Source of the DNA: Streptomyces hygroscopicus subsp. hygroscopicus
GTDB lineage: Bacteria > Actinomycetota > Actinomycetes > Streptomycetales > Streptomycetaceae
Length of the DNA stretch: 64,000 nucleotides
Direction of reading: 5' to 3'
Assembly (NCBI RefSeq): GCF_030269125.1
Contig: NZ_BSSM01000006.1
Coordinates: 62,001 to 126,000 of the forward strand
Shown here: positions 1 through 7,953 of the stretch, piece by piece
Numbering within the stretch: position 1 is the first letter of the stretch
How the letters are laid out: the number at the start of each line of letters is the position of its first letter
Notes under the pieces: model-generated
The model's database searches: none
What the model was told of the DNA's origin: nothing
Seen by the model: the letters and a program-made list of their open reading frames with translations, nothing else
Program-made: the position numbers and the translations under genes

Positions 1-108
1 GGCGGCAGTCGGTTCCGCGACAGCGACGGCAGGGTGCGCTTCAACCTCCTCGGCTGGAACGGATCCGGCCCCGTCCCCGGCCTCTTCGACGACGGGAGCG
101 GCCGGTGA
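1..108 (+). CDS. narH: Nitrate reductase beta subunit, C-terminal fragment
   Basis: The window opens inside this gene. Thirty-five codons are readable in frame 1, ending in GLFDDGSGR and a TGA at 106-108. The assignment rests on position: it is the gene directly upstream of narJ and narI, and its stop overlaps the narJ start in a GTGA junction, as in narGHJI operons. In these operons NarH is the cytoplasmic [Fe-S] subunit that passes electrons from NarI haems to the NarG molybdenum centre. The iron-sulfur Cys clusters lie outside the window, so the fragment itself carries no diagnostic motif. Confidence 0.75.
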   Translation, partial: GGSRFRDSDGRVRFNLLGWNGSGPVPGLFDDGSGR

Positions 109-818
109 CCGGCCGCCGGCGCGCGCCGGCCGACACACCACTGGTGCACCGCATCGCCTCGGTCCTCCTGCGCTACCCGGACGAGGCGGTGCTCGCCTGC
201 CTCGGCGACGTGACCGCCGCGCTCCCCGCCGTCGTCGACCCGGCCGACCGCACGCGGCTCGCCGCCGCGTGCCGCCACGTCTCGGAGCCGTCCCCCACCG
301 AAGCCGCGCAGCGGTACGTGGACACCTTCGACCACACGCGCCGCCGCACCATGCACCTGACCTACTACCGGCACGGCGACACCCGCGCCCGTGGCATGGC
401 TCTCCTCGCCCTCAAACACGCCTACCGGCAGGCCGGGCACGAGCCGCCCGAAAGCGAACTGCCCGACTTCCTGCCGCTGGTCCTGGAGTTCGCCGCCCTC
501 GCCCCCCGACCCGGCCATCGCATCCTGCTCCAGTACCGGGCCGGACTGGAACTCCTGCGCCAGGCGCTGCACGAGCACTCCAGCCCGTACGCCGGCGTCC
601 TCGACACGCTCAGCGGGCGGCTGCCGGAACCGGGCCGGGGCGAGCGCGACGCGTGGCGGCGGCTGGCCGCCGAGGGGCCGCCGGGCGAACAGGTCGGTCT
701 CGAACCCTTCGGCCCACCGGAGCGGACCGGGCTGGGGCCGTTCGCTCCGCCCGCAGGCCCGGAACCGTCCGGGTATCCGGCACGGGAGGCATTCACGAGG
801 ACGAAGGAGGGCCGGTGA
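105..818 (+). CDS. narJ: Nitrate reductase molybdenum cofactor assembly chaperone NarJ
   Basis: The protein has 237 residues and starts at a GTG that overlaps the narH stop. NarJ is a cytoplasmic chaperone of the TorD/NarJ family that holds NarG until molybdenum cofactor is inserted and the complex docks on NarI. The sequence is helical and Arg/Leu-rich. It has the family-like stretch YVDTFDHTRRRTMHLTYYRH near residues 68-87 followed by RGMALLALKHAY and a DFLPLVLEF segment near 122-130. The C-terminal 50 residues are Pro/Gly-rich and probably disordered. The gene is translationally coupled at both ends, with GTGA overlaps, so it belongs to one polycistronic unit. Confidence 0.93.
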   Translation: MTGRRRAPADTPLVHRIASVLLRYPDEAVLACLGDVTAALPAVVDPADRTRLAAACRHVSEPSPTEAAQRYVDTFDHTRRRTMHLTYYRHGDTRARGMALLALKHAYRQAGHEPPESELPDFLPLVLEFAALAPRPGHRILLQYRAGLELLRQALHEHSSPYAGVLDTLSGRLPEPGRGERDAWRRLAAEGPPGEQVGLEPFGPPERTGLGPFAPPAGPEPSGYPAREAFTRTKEGR

Positions 819-1558
819 GTTCCTGGGACCTGTGGTGGTGGGTGATCCTGCCCTACCTCGCCCTCGTCACCTTCGTCGTCGGCCACGTCTGGCGCTGGCG
901 CTACGACCAGTTCGGCTGGACCAGCCGCTCGACCCAGCTCCAGGAGCGCCGCCTGCTGAAATGGGGCGGGCCGCTCTTCCACTACGGCACGTTCGCCGCG
1001 ATCGCCGGACACGTCATGGGCATCCTGATCCCCGAGTCGTTCACCCGGTGGCTCGGCGTCCCGGAGGGCACCTACCGCTGGTTCTCCTCCATCGGCGGCA
1101 CCGTCGCCGCGCTGGCCGTCGCCCTCGGCGTGGCGATCCTCGCCTTCCGCCGCACCGCTGTGCCCCGGGTGCGGGCCACCACGAGCCCCGTCGACTGGGT
1201 GGCCCTCGTCCTGCTGGCGATCGTCATCGTGCTCGGCATCGTCCCGACGATGGGCGTCAACCTCTTCGGTGCCGGCTACGACTACCGCCGGAGTGTGGCG
1301 CTGTGGTTCCGCGGCCTGTTCGCCGGCGCCCCGGACGTCGCCGCCATCTCCCACGCACCGCTGATCTACCAGGTGCACGCCACCGCCGCCTGGGCCATCC
1401 TCGCCGTGTGGCCCTTCACCCGGCTGGTGCACGCCTGGAGCATCCCGCTGTGGTATCTGTGGCGGCCCTTCGTCCTCTACCGCAGCCGGGTCCCCGCCCA
1501 CCCCACCGAGCCGGGCACCAGCGGACGCCGCTGGCGCCGCATCGGCGCCCGCTACTGA
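815..1558 (+). CDS. narI: Respiratory nitrate reductase gamma subunit (cytochrome b) NarI
   Basis: This integral membrane protein of 247 residues starts at GTG 815, whose last two bases are shared with the narJ stop (GTGA). The protein begins VSSWDLWWWVILPYLAL. It shows about five hydrophobic spans. The His-bearing spans HYGTFAAIAGH and HAPLIYQVHATAAW...RLVHAW supply the expected axial ligands for two b-type haems. NarI oxidises menaquinol at the membrane and passes electrons to NarH. The length is close to the family norm of about 225-245. It completes a narGHJI-type operon with the preceding genes. Confidence 0.95.
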   Translation: MSSWDLWWWVILPYLALVTFVVGHVWRWRYDQFGWTSRSTQLQERRLLKWGGPLFHYGTFAAIAGHVMGILIPESFTRWLGVPEGTYRWFSSIGGTVAALAVALGVAILAFRRTAVPRVRATTSPVDWVALVLLAIVIVLGIVPTMGVNLFGAGYDYRRSVALWFRGLFAGAPDVAAISHAPLIYQVHATAAWAILAVWPFTRLVHAWSIPLWYLWRPFVLYRSRVPAHPTEPGTSGRRWRRIGARY

Positions 1559-1601
1559 CCCCGAACCCGAAGCCCTCCGACACAGAAACGGCGACCGAGC
1601 C

Positions 1602-1934
1602 ATGCAGAAGCTCTCCCTCGACACCAAGGCCGACGAGCACCTGGAGCGGGCCGCGGCCTCCTCCACGGGCCGCAGCGCCGAGACCCTCTACGGCGGCCAC
1701 GAGCACCGACTGCGCCAGACCCTCCTCGCCCTGCGCGCGGGCACCGACCTCGCCGAACACGAGAACCCCGGTGAGGCCACCCTCCTCGTGCTGCGGGGAC
1801 GGGTACGGCTGCACAGCGGCGACGAGTCGTGGGAGGGCTCGGCCGGAGACCTGCTCCCGATCCCGCCCGCCCGCCACAGCCTGGAGGCCCTGGAGGACTC
1901 CGCCGCACTGCTGACCGTCGCCAGGACCGCCTGA
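1602..1934 (+). CDS. Small cupin-domain protein
   Basis: A 110-residue protein made almost entirely of one cupin barrel. Residues 46-100 carry the pattern HENPGEATLLVLRGRVRLH, a turn (SWEGSAGDLLPIPPA) and a following RHSLEALEDSAALLTV strand. A metal site of the usual two-motif type is only partly kept (H46 and H87-like positions). The gene starts 43 bases after narI in the same direction, so it may be cotranscribed with it. Cupins of this size often sense or buffer small molecules in Streptomyces; no substrate can be named from the sequence. A possible role tied to nitrate or oxygen response is inference from position only. Confidence 0.8.
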   Translation: MQKLSLDTKADEHLERAAASSTGRSAETLYGGHEHRLRQTLLALRAGTDLAEHENPGEATLLVLRGRVRLHSGDESWEGSAGDLLPIPPARHSLEALEDSAALLTVARTA

Positions 1935-2593
1935 CCCAGGCGGCTGCCGGCGGGCCGGCTTCGGGGACCGAGGCGGGATCCTTCGCGACGGCGGCCCGAC
2001 GGGCCCCGGCCGCGGTGCGGTGCGTCGGGTCAGGGGCGGGGAAGGCGCCGCCGGAGGTCGCGAGGACCGGGGCGCCCTCGTCGAACCGGACGGTGGGCGG
2101 AAGTCCGCTGCCGCCCGACGCTTCGGCGCGGGCCGAGGGCTGCCGCGGCGGGGTGCCGTGGCCGCGTCCAGGGCGGCGGCCCGGCCGCTTCCCCGGCCGG
2201 GTGCGCGGTTCGGCCGCTCGGGTCGCACTGACCGCGAAGGCAGTCCTCGGTCCGCCCCTTCCACTCCCGGCACGGCCGGGGGTGAGGGCGGAGGAGCCGC
2301 TTGGTCCGGACGTCGGGAGACCCTTCCCGGGCACGGACCCCGGCCCCGCGCCCAGGAACGCGGCGCGACCGCTTGCGGCCGCCGACGAGTCGTCATCCCG
2401 ACGCCCCGGGGTGCCCCGCCGACGGCGCGGCGAGGGCCGCGCGGCCCGGAGCCGGACGGCCCGGTGCGGCGCGCGGCGTCCGCTTCGACACGGTGGGCCC
2501 GGCCGCGCCGAAGCCGGGCTCGCCCGCCGGCGCCACCATCGCCCGGACGCGGCCGTGACGCGATCCGACCGGCCGCGCCTCCCGCGCGCGGAT
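1935..2593. other. Gene-free stretch between convergent genes
   Basis: About 660 bases of very GC-rich DNA between the cupin gene and the 3' end of the minus-strand glycoside hydrolase. Open frames run through it on both strands, but they are Arg/Pro/Gly-rich, lack ribosome-binding sites and look like composition artefacts. No RNA gene or repeat array was seen. Confidence 0.6.
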
Positions 2594-2631
2594 CGGACCG
2601 GAGCGAGGACGGTCGCCCGCGCTCCGGTCCG
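2594..2631 (-). terminator. Hairpin terminator of the glycoside hydrolase gene
   Basis: A perfect 12-bp inverted repeat (CGGACCGGAGCG / CGCTCCGGTCCG) with a 14-base loop lies about 50 bases past the stop codon at 2683. It has no T-tract, as is common in Streptomyces. Confidence 0.6.
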
Positions 2632-2682
2632 GGGAGGCGCCCCGGGCGGACGGCCGAGCCGCCCCGCCCGGAGTGCCGTGGC

Positions 2683-4815
2683 TCAGGAGATCGTCCGGCA
2701 CACCGTTCCGTTGAGGGTGAAGGCCGTCGGAGCGGGGTTGGCGCCGTCGTTGGCGCCGACGAAGCCGAATTCGACGGAGTTGCCGCCGTTCGGCGCGAGT
2801 TCGGCGTTGTGCTCGCCGTTGGTCACATGGACGTGCTGCCCCTCACCGGTGACCTCGGCGTTCCACGACGAGGACACGGACTGACCGGTCGACGGCCAGT
2901 CGAAGGTCAGCGTCCAGCCGTCGATGTCCGCCGGTCCGACGTTGCTCACCACGACGTCGGAGACGAAGCCGTTGCCCCAGCCGGAGGTCACCTGGTACGA
3001 GACGGTGCAGGTGCTGTCGTCCGGCGTGCTCGTGGTGAAGGTCAGCGGGACGGAGGGCCTGGAGAGGTGGCCCGCCTTGTCCCGGGCCAGCACGTCGACG
3101 GTGTGCCGGGAGCCGGCCGGCAGGTTGGGGAGCGTGACGGAGGTTCCGGTGGAGGAGCCGAGCAGCTGGAGGTTGGTGCCGAGCTGCTCGTAGACCTCGT
3201 ACCGGTCCACCGAGCCGTCGGCGGCCGGCCAGCTCAGGGTGGCGCTGTCGGCGCCGACCGCGGTGGTCCTCGGCGCCCCGGGGGCGCCGACGGTGGCGGC
3301 GGACGAGCCGGTGCCGCTCTTCGGGTGCAGCGTCAGTACGGTGAGGGAGTACGGCGCCAGGGTCGCCGAGCCGGCCGTGGCGGTGCCGGTGGCGTCCACC
3401 AGGCCGGCGTCACCGGGTGCCCAGCGCTGGACCCGGGGGGCCGCGGAGTCGGCGGTGAAGCCCAGGTAGCGCAGGTCCACGGTGTGCTCGGTGGCCGGGC
3501 TCTTGTTGAGCAGCAGGACGCCGAGGTCGCCGTCGGCCCGGAGCACCGCGTGCGAGGAGACCTCGGAACCGGAGGTGCCGGAGGCCACCATGCTGTCGCC
3601 CGGGTCGCTGAGGGCGCCGAGCGTCTTGATCCCGTAGTACGGCGCGAACGGGGTGTTCACCGCGGGCTCGCAGACACCGCCCGAGCAACTGCCGTTCGAC
3701 AGCATGCCCATGTCTCCGTAGTCCGTCTCGCCACCGACGGTGGTGACGCCGCCCGCGCCGTTGTGGGTGTCCCACCAGTCCACGGTGAAGACGCCGTTCT
3801 CCAGCGCGGTGCTGATCGCCTCCGCGGCGAACAGGCCGTTGGGGCGGCTGGTGAAGGCACCGCCGCCGGAGTCGGAGTTCACCTCGGTCATCGCGATGCC
3901 GACGCGCGCGGAGTCGGCGCCCGCGTACCGGTCCAGCAGGTTCCGTACCTCCCGCAGCTCGCCGGGCAGTCGGCGGACGGCGGACAGCGCCCGGTCGCCG
4001 TTGCCGGTGTCGGGGTACCAGTGGACGCTCACGAAGTCGATGTCGTGGGCGACGGCGGCGAGCACGGTGTGGTTCCAGTCGCCGGTGTCACCGCCGGCCA
4101 CCGAGCCGTCCGGCCAGTTGCCGGGCATGGTGAGCACCGCGCCGATCCTGACGGTGGGGTCGACCGCCTTCATGGCCTGGGCGTAGGCCTTGACCTCCCG
4201 GGCGTACTGGTCCGGCGTCTTGTCGGCGTGGGTGTCGTTCTCCCAGCCGCTGCCGTAGACGCCGTTGCCGTAGATCTCGTTGCCGATCTCCCAGTACGTC
4301 GCCCCGTAGCCCTTGGTGACGTTCGCGTACCGGACCCAGTCCGCGGCCTCCTGGGCCGTCCCCGAGCCGTAGTTGGCGATCAGGATCGGCTGGGCGCCGG
4401 TGGCCTTCACGGTGCCCATGAAGGCGTCGAAGCCGGTGCCCGGGGCGACGTAGCCGCCGGGCGCGGTGTTGTCGACCCAGTGGTACATGTCGGAGTAGGA
4501 GCCGCCCGGGTAGCGCAGCGCGCCGATCCCCGCGGACTCGTAGAGGGAGGCCACCTCGGGGTCGTTCATGTACGAGTCCCAGACGGCGGTGTTGGCGCCG
4601 AGCGCGGTGGAACCGACGGTGCCCAGGCCCGCGCTCGCGTTGACGGTGACCGTGGTGTCGGCCGGGGCGGCCGCGTCGGCCGAGGCGGCGGGCGCGGAGA
4701 GCGGCAGCACGGCGGCCGCCACGGCCAGGGCCGCCGACACCGTCACGACGAGGGGGCGAAGCCCGGTTGATCTCCCGCGTGATCTCCTGCGGGCCGGTCC
4801 GCTGCGGAACAGCAT
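2683..4815 (-). CDS. Secreted clan GH-A glycoside hydrolase (alpha-L-arabinofuranosidase-like) with Fn3 and CBM2 modules
   Basis: The 710-residue exoenzyme starts at ATG 4815 with GGAGGA six bases upstream. Residues 1-38 are a signal peptide: Arg-rich start, hydrophobic core, APAASA cleavage region. The catalytic domain (about 40-480) has the clan GH-A acid/base motif EIGNEIYGNG near residue 178 and a nucleophile-like AMTEVNSDSG near 310. This architecture fits arabinofuranosidases of the GH51 type, but the family is not certain. A Fn3 domain (about 508-600) leads to a C-terminal CBM2 (602-710). The CBM2 has a CTVSYQVTSGWGNGF start and a Cys close to the C terminus for the usual disulfide. 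Two CebR-type boxes lie in the promoter, so induction by cello-oligosaccharides is likely. An upstream ATG at 4929 is rejected because it falls in the operator. Confidence 0.88.
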   Translation of the reverse strand: MLFRSGPARRRSRGRSTGLRPLVVTVSAALAVAAAVLPLSAPAASADAAAPADTTVTVNASAGLGTVGSTALGANTAVWDSYMNDPEVASLYESAGIGALRYPGGSYSDMYHWVDNTAPGGYVAPGTGFDAFMGTVKATGAQPILIANYGSGTAQEAADWVRYANVTKGYGATYWEIGNEIYGNGVYGSGWENDTHADKTPDQYAREVKAYAQAMKAVDPTVRIGAVLTMPGNWPDGSVAGGDTGDWNHTVLAAVAHDIDFVSVHWYPDTGNGDRALSAVRRLPGELREVRNLLDRYAGADSARVGIAMTEVNSDSGGGAFTSRPNGLFAAEAISTALENGVFTVDWWDTHNGAGGVTTVGGETDYGDMGMLSNGSCSGGVCEPAVNTPFAPYYGIKTLGALSDPGDSMVASGTSGSEVSSHAVLRADGDLGVLLLNKSPATEHTVDLRYLGFTADSAAPRVQRWAPGDAGLVDATGTATAGSATLAPYSLTVLTLHPKSGTGSSAATVGAPGAPRTTAVGADSATLSWPAADGSVDRYEVYEQLGTNLQLLGSSTGTSVTLPNLPAGSRHTVDVLARDKAGHLSRPSVPLTFTTSTPDDSTCTVSYQVTSGWGNGFVSDVVVSNVGPADIDGWTLTFDWPSTGQSVSSSWNAEVTGEGQHVHVTNGEHNAELAPNGGNSVEFGFVGANDGANPAPTAFTLNGTVCRTIS

Positions 4816-4897
4816 GGGGGGTTCCTCCCGGGTGAAGCGCCGGCCCGGGGCCACGCCGCGGAGCCGGACGAGGGACGGAGAACTCGGGCGTGGAGCT

Positions 4898-4911
4898 TGG
4901 GAGCGCTCCCA
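4898..4911. promoter_or_regulatory. CebR-type operator box, proximal copy
   Basis: The perfect 14-bp palindrome TGGGAGCGCTCCCA matches the published consensus for CebR, the LacI-family cellobiose/cello-oligosaccharide repressor of Streptomyces. This copy lies downstream of the likely -10 region of the glycoside hydrolase gene, about 83 bases before its start codon. Confidence 0.85.
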
Positions 4912-4914
4912 TGA

Positions 4915-4928
4915 TGGGAGCGCTCCCA
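4915..4928. promoter_or_regulatory. CebR-type operator box, distal copy
   Basis: A second perfect TGGGAGCGCTCCCA, 17 bp from the first centre to centre. On the minus strand a -35-like TTGACA (4939-4934) lies just upstream, so this box falls in the promoter spacer. Occupancy by a LacI-type repressor should block RNA polymerase directly. Confidence 0.85.
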
Positions 4929-5039
4929 AGCCATGTCAATCTTCCTGACACGCCGAGCATCCCCGTACCGCTCGACAGCGGTGCCTTCCGTCAGCGGCGC
5001 GTCAGGAGGCGGTCAGCGGCCCCTGGCACTGTTGTTCCT

Positions 5040-5071
5040 GTGACCGGAACGGGAGACCGAACACCGGTCAC
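5040..5071. repeat. 8-bp inverted repeat upstream of the tRNA-like gene
   Basis: GTGACCGG (5040-5047) pairs with CCGGTCAC (5064-5071) around a 16-base loop, ending two bases before the tRNA-like acceptor stem. It could be an operator or part of the leader; no role is known. Confidence 0.4.
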
Positions 5072-5073
5072 GG

Positions 5074-5172
<99 letters not shown>

Positions 5173-5321
5173 GAGGCCCGTCCCGGAGACCGGTACGCCC
5201 CCGGTCATGCTGCGCGGGAGCCGGCCGCCGCCGGCCGCGACGCGGAGCCGGTGGCCGTGGGCGAGGAGTCCTGTGGGCCCGTGCCCCGCCGGGCGCTTCG
5301 CCGCGGGGCACGGGCGGACGG

Positions 5322-6431
5322 TCAGGTGGTTCGCGTACGGTCCGCGTCCCCCCCGTCCGCGGGCAGCAGGCCGGCCTTGTCGACGACGGCGTGGGCCAGT
5401 TCGGCCGTGCTGGACAGCAGGGTTCCGGCCTTGGCGTACGGCATGTCCTTGATCAGGTAGCTGCGGGAGCCGAGGAAGGAGTAGTCCTTCGGGTCGAAGA
5501 CCCACTCCGTGCGCACGCCGTAGCGGGTGTCGTCGCGGACGATGCCGAGGCCCTGCCGGCCGATCGCGTCCCGGGCCGCGGCGGACCGGCTGACGCCGGG
5601 GATCTCGGCGGCGGCCTGGTAGAGAGCGGCGGCCGTGCGGGGCGGCATCACTCCGCCGAGCAGGTTGCCGATCTGCTCGAACACCGCTTGGTCGCGCCCT
5701 CGCCGCTCGGCGGCGGGCGTGTTGGCGTACAGGTAGGCGAGCAGTTTGTCCGGATCGGTGGGCAGGGAGCCGAGCCAGCGGTAGGTGGGCCGGCCGAAGC
5801 CGGCCGGGGTGCCCCCGGTGTCTCCCAGTTCGGCGTTGAGGGGCAGGGTCTCGCCGTCGTCGCGGACAAGGCCGAGCTTGTGCAGCGGTCCGGGCCGCTG
5901 CGCCAGCCACTTCTCGTAGTCCTTCAGCGGGCCGACGACGGCCTTGCCGCCGGTCAGGTCGGTCTCGCGGATCTTCTCCCGGGTGTAGACGAACTGGTCG
6001 TCGCGCACGGTGGGTGCGCTGCGGTCGGCCGCGGCGTCGGAGATGCGGTGCAGCAGGGCCACGGCGGGCCGCGGGTCCACGGCCGCGCCGCCGCGGCCCT
6101 TTTCCCCGCCGGTGCCGGCCAGGACGGCACCCGCGGTCACCGCGCCGGCCAGGGCCAGCGCGGTCGCCGAGACGAGGAGCACGGTCCGCGGCAGCGGCCG
6201 GGCGCGCCGGACGGACGGGCCGCCGGATGCGAGGGGTCCGGTGGACACGACGGGTCCGGTGGCCTCGGTGGAGACGGCCCGGTCGCGGTCGATGTGGCGC
6301 ATGAGCAGGTCCTTGTGACGAAGGTGCTGCTCGCGCGGGAGGTCCCGGTCGGCCGGGGCCGGCAGCAGGCGCGCGATCTCGTCGCGGTCGTCGTCCTGCT
6401 CGTCGGACGTGAAGGCGGTCCTGTCGTTCAT
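5322..6431 (-). CDS. CU044_5270-family membrane-anchored protein, partner of ECF sigma factor
   Basis: The 369-residue protein starts at ATG 6431 with GGAGG eight bases upstream. The start overlaps the sigma factor stop as ATGA, so the two are translationally coupled. Residues 1-85 are charged and presumably cytoplasmic, and include ARLLPAPADRDLPREQHLRHK. One membrane span follows (about 86-110, VLLVSATALALAGAVTAGAV), then a large extracytoplasmic domain with YTREKIRETDLTGG and WVFDPKDYSFLGSRSYLI. This order matches the CU044_5270 family usually encoded beside ECF sigma factors. Regulation of the sigma factor, in the manner of an anti-sigma factor, is inference; no zinc-binding anti-sigma motif is seen. 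Confidence 0.8.
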   Translation of the reverse strand: MNDRTAFTSDEQDDDRDEIARLLPAPADRDLPREQHLRHKDLLMRHIDRDRAVSTEATGPVVSTGPLASGGPSVRRARPLPRTVLLVSATALALAGAVTAGAVLAGTGGEKGRGGAAVDPRPAVALLHRISDAAADRSAPTVRDDQFVYTREKIRETDLTGGKAVVGPLKDYEKWLAQRPGPLHKLGLVRDDGETLPLNAELGDTGGTPAGFGRPTYRWLGSLPTDPDKLLAYLYANTPAAERRGRDQAVFEQIGNLLGGVMPPRTAAALYQAAAEIPGVSRSAAARDAIGRQGLGIVRDDTRYGVRTEWVFDPKDYSFLGSRSYLIKDMPYAKAGTLLSSTAELAHAVVDKAGLLPADGGDADRTRTT

Positions 6432-7087
6432 GTGAGTTCCTCCCGCACGGGCAGGGCCGCGATCGCGGCCGCACTGGTTACCTCTCCGCGACCCGCCCGC
6501 GGTTCCCGGCCGCCGACCAGCGGCTCCCGGCCGTCCGCCGCGCTCTCGTCGGCGAGCCGGGCGAGCTTCTTGCGGGCACGCGACAGCCGGGAACGCACGG
6601 TGCCGACGGCGATGCCCAGCGCCTCGGCCGTCTCCTGGTAGTCCAGCCCGGACCAGACGCACAGGGCGAGCACCTCCCGCTCCGGACGCCGCAGCCGCCC
6701 CAACGCCTCCTGCACGGCCCGCAGTCGCCGCGCGTCGTCGATGCGCCCGGCCGTCCGGGCGGCGAAGTCCTCCACCTCCCGGGCCGGCAACTGACGCGCC
6801 AGGAACACCTGCCGCCGGCGCGCGCTCCGGCGCGCGTTGTCCGCCTTGTGGGTGGCGATGCCGAGCAGCCAGGGCAGCAGGGACCCCCCGTCCTCCTGGA
6901 CCCGCGCACGCGAGCGCCACGCGGTCAGAAACGTCTCTGACATGACCTCTTCGGCCGTCGACCAGTCACCGGTCAGCCGCAGCCCGTGGTTGTACACGGC
7001 TCGGGCGAACTCCTCGTACAACTGGGCGAACGCCTCTCGGTCCCCCTCGCGCACGCGGCGGCGGATGTCGTTCTCTGACTTGTTCAC
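6428..7087 (-). CDS. ECF-type RNA polymerase sigma factor
   Basis: About 219 residues from GTG 7087, chosen because GGAGAG lies eight bases upstream; GTG 7093 and ATG 7105 are in-frame alternatives. Region 2 is AFAQLYEEFARAVYNHGLRL with TGDWSTAEEVMSETFLTAWR. Region 4 is LRRPEREVLALCVWSGLDYQ followed by the helix-turn-helix ETAEALGIAVGTVRSRLSRA. A tail of about 35 residues follows. It should direct RNA polymerase to a small regulon, perhaps including itself. Its stop overlaps the start of the membrane partner gene, so the partner may control its activity. Confidence 0.92.
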   Translation of the reverse strand: MNKSENDIRRRVREGDREAFAQLYEEFARAVYNHGLRLTGDWSTAEEVMSETFLTAWRSRARVQEDGGSLLPWLLGIATHKADNARRSARRRQVFLARQLPAREVEDFAARTAGRIDDARRLRAVQEALGRLRRPEREVLALCVWSGLDYQETAEALGIAVGTVRSRLSRARKKLARLADESAADGREPLVGGREPRAGRGEVTSAAAIAALPVREELT

Positions 7088-7181
7088 ACTCACTTCTCTC
7101 CGCACGGCACGGGGGAGTTCCTGTGCCGTGCGTCACGGCAGCGCGTCCCGCGTTGTCGCACCCGCACGGTACGTTGAGCGC

Positions 7182-7880
7182 ATGGCCTACGCGGAGAACA
7201 AGGTGGCGCGCATCAGGCCGCAGCAGTTCCACGAGGCCGCCGGCGTGGAGGACTGGCGGGTCGTGGGCGAGGGGGCGTGCGCGTACTTCCGCAGTGGGTC
7301 CTTCGCCGTCGGCGCCCGGTTCGTGCAGGCGATCGGTGAGATGCCGGGGATCGAGGCCGGGCACGTCGACGTCGACGTGCGGCAGGAGGGCGTGACCGTG
7401 CGGCTGATCACGATCACGGACGACTCCTACGGGCTGACCGGGCATCACGTCGATACGGCCCGGCGGATCTCGGCGGTGGCCCGCACCCTGGGCATGCCGG
7501 CCGATCCGTCCGGCGTGCAGACCGTCCAGGTCACCATCGACGCCCTCGCGCGTCCCGAGGTGGTGGCGTTCTGGCGTGCCCTGCTCGGTTACGAGGCCCG
7601 CGCGCACAGCGGCGAGGACCTGGTGGACCCGCGCCGCCGCGGCGCGCCGTTCCACTTCCAGCGGATGGACGCACCGCGCCCGCAGCGCAACCGGGTCCAT
7701 GTCGACGTGTGGGTCCCGTACGACCAGGCCGAGGCCCGGATAGCCGCGGCGCTCGCGGCCGGCGGTCGCCTGGTGAACGACGCCGACGCGCCGTCGAACC
7801 GGGTACCGGCCGATCCGGAGGGCAACGAGGCGTGTGTCGGCGTGGCCGGCCCGCCGGGACCGGCCACCGGACCCGCGTGA
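7182..7880 (+). CDS. Pterin-4a-carbinolamine-dehydratase-like domain fused to VOC (glyoxalase-fold) domain
   Basis: The protein has 232 residues from ATG 7182. No Shine-Dalgarno is present; a -10-like TACGTT ends seven bases before the ATG, so the mRNA may be leaderless. Residues 1-100 resemble pterin carbinolamine dehydratase (DCoH), with FVQAIGEMPGIEAGHVDVDV and GLTGHHVDTARRI. The usual HHP catalytic cluster is reduced to AGHVD. Residues about 105-225 form a VOC domain, including VTIDALARPEVVAFWRALLG and NRVHVDVWVP. The pairing occurs in other actinobacteria, but the reaction is unknown. Divergent from the sigma factor gene, it may share its promoter region. Confidence 0.8.
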   Translation: MAYAENKVARIRPQQFHEAAGVEDWRVVGEGACAYFRSGSFAVGARFVQAIGEMPGIEAGHVDVDVRQEGVTVRLITITDDSYGLTGHHVDTARRISAVARTLGMPADPSGVQTVQVTIDALARPEVVAFWRALLGYEARAHSGEDLVDPRRRGAPFHFQRMDAPRPQRNRVHVDVWVPYDQAEARIAAALAAGGRLVNDADAPSNRVPADPEGNEACVGVAGPPGPATGPA

Positions 7881-7953
7881 GGGCCCTCGCCCGGCGGGAC
7901 GAGGGCGACATCCGAGTCCGCCTCGTTCCGCGCGGGGCCGGGCGTCCGGGGCC

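Noticed and set aside
1829-2884. Open frames across 1829-2884
   Set aside because: They overlap the cupin gene or the CBM2 end, lack ribosome sites and have Arg/Pro-rich composition only.
4816-4929. N-terminal extension of the glycoside hydrolase from ATG 4929
   Set aside because: It would start inside the CebR-type operators and place the promoter within the coding sequence; ATG 4815 has a good ribosome site and directly precedes the signal peptide.
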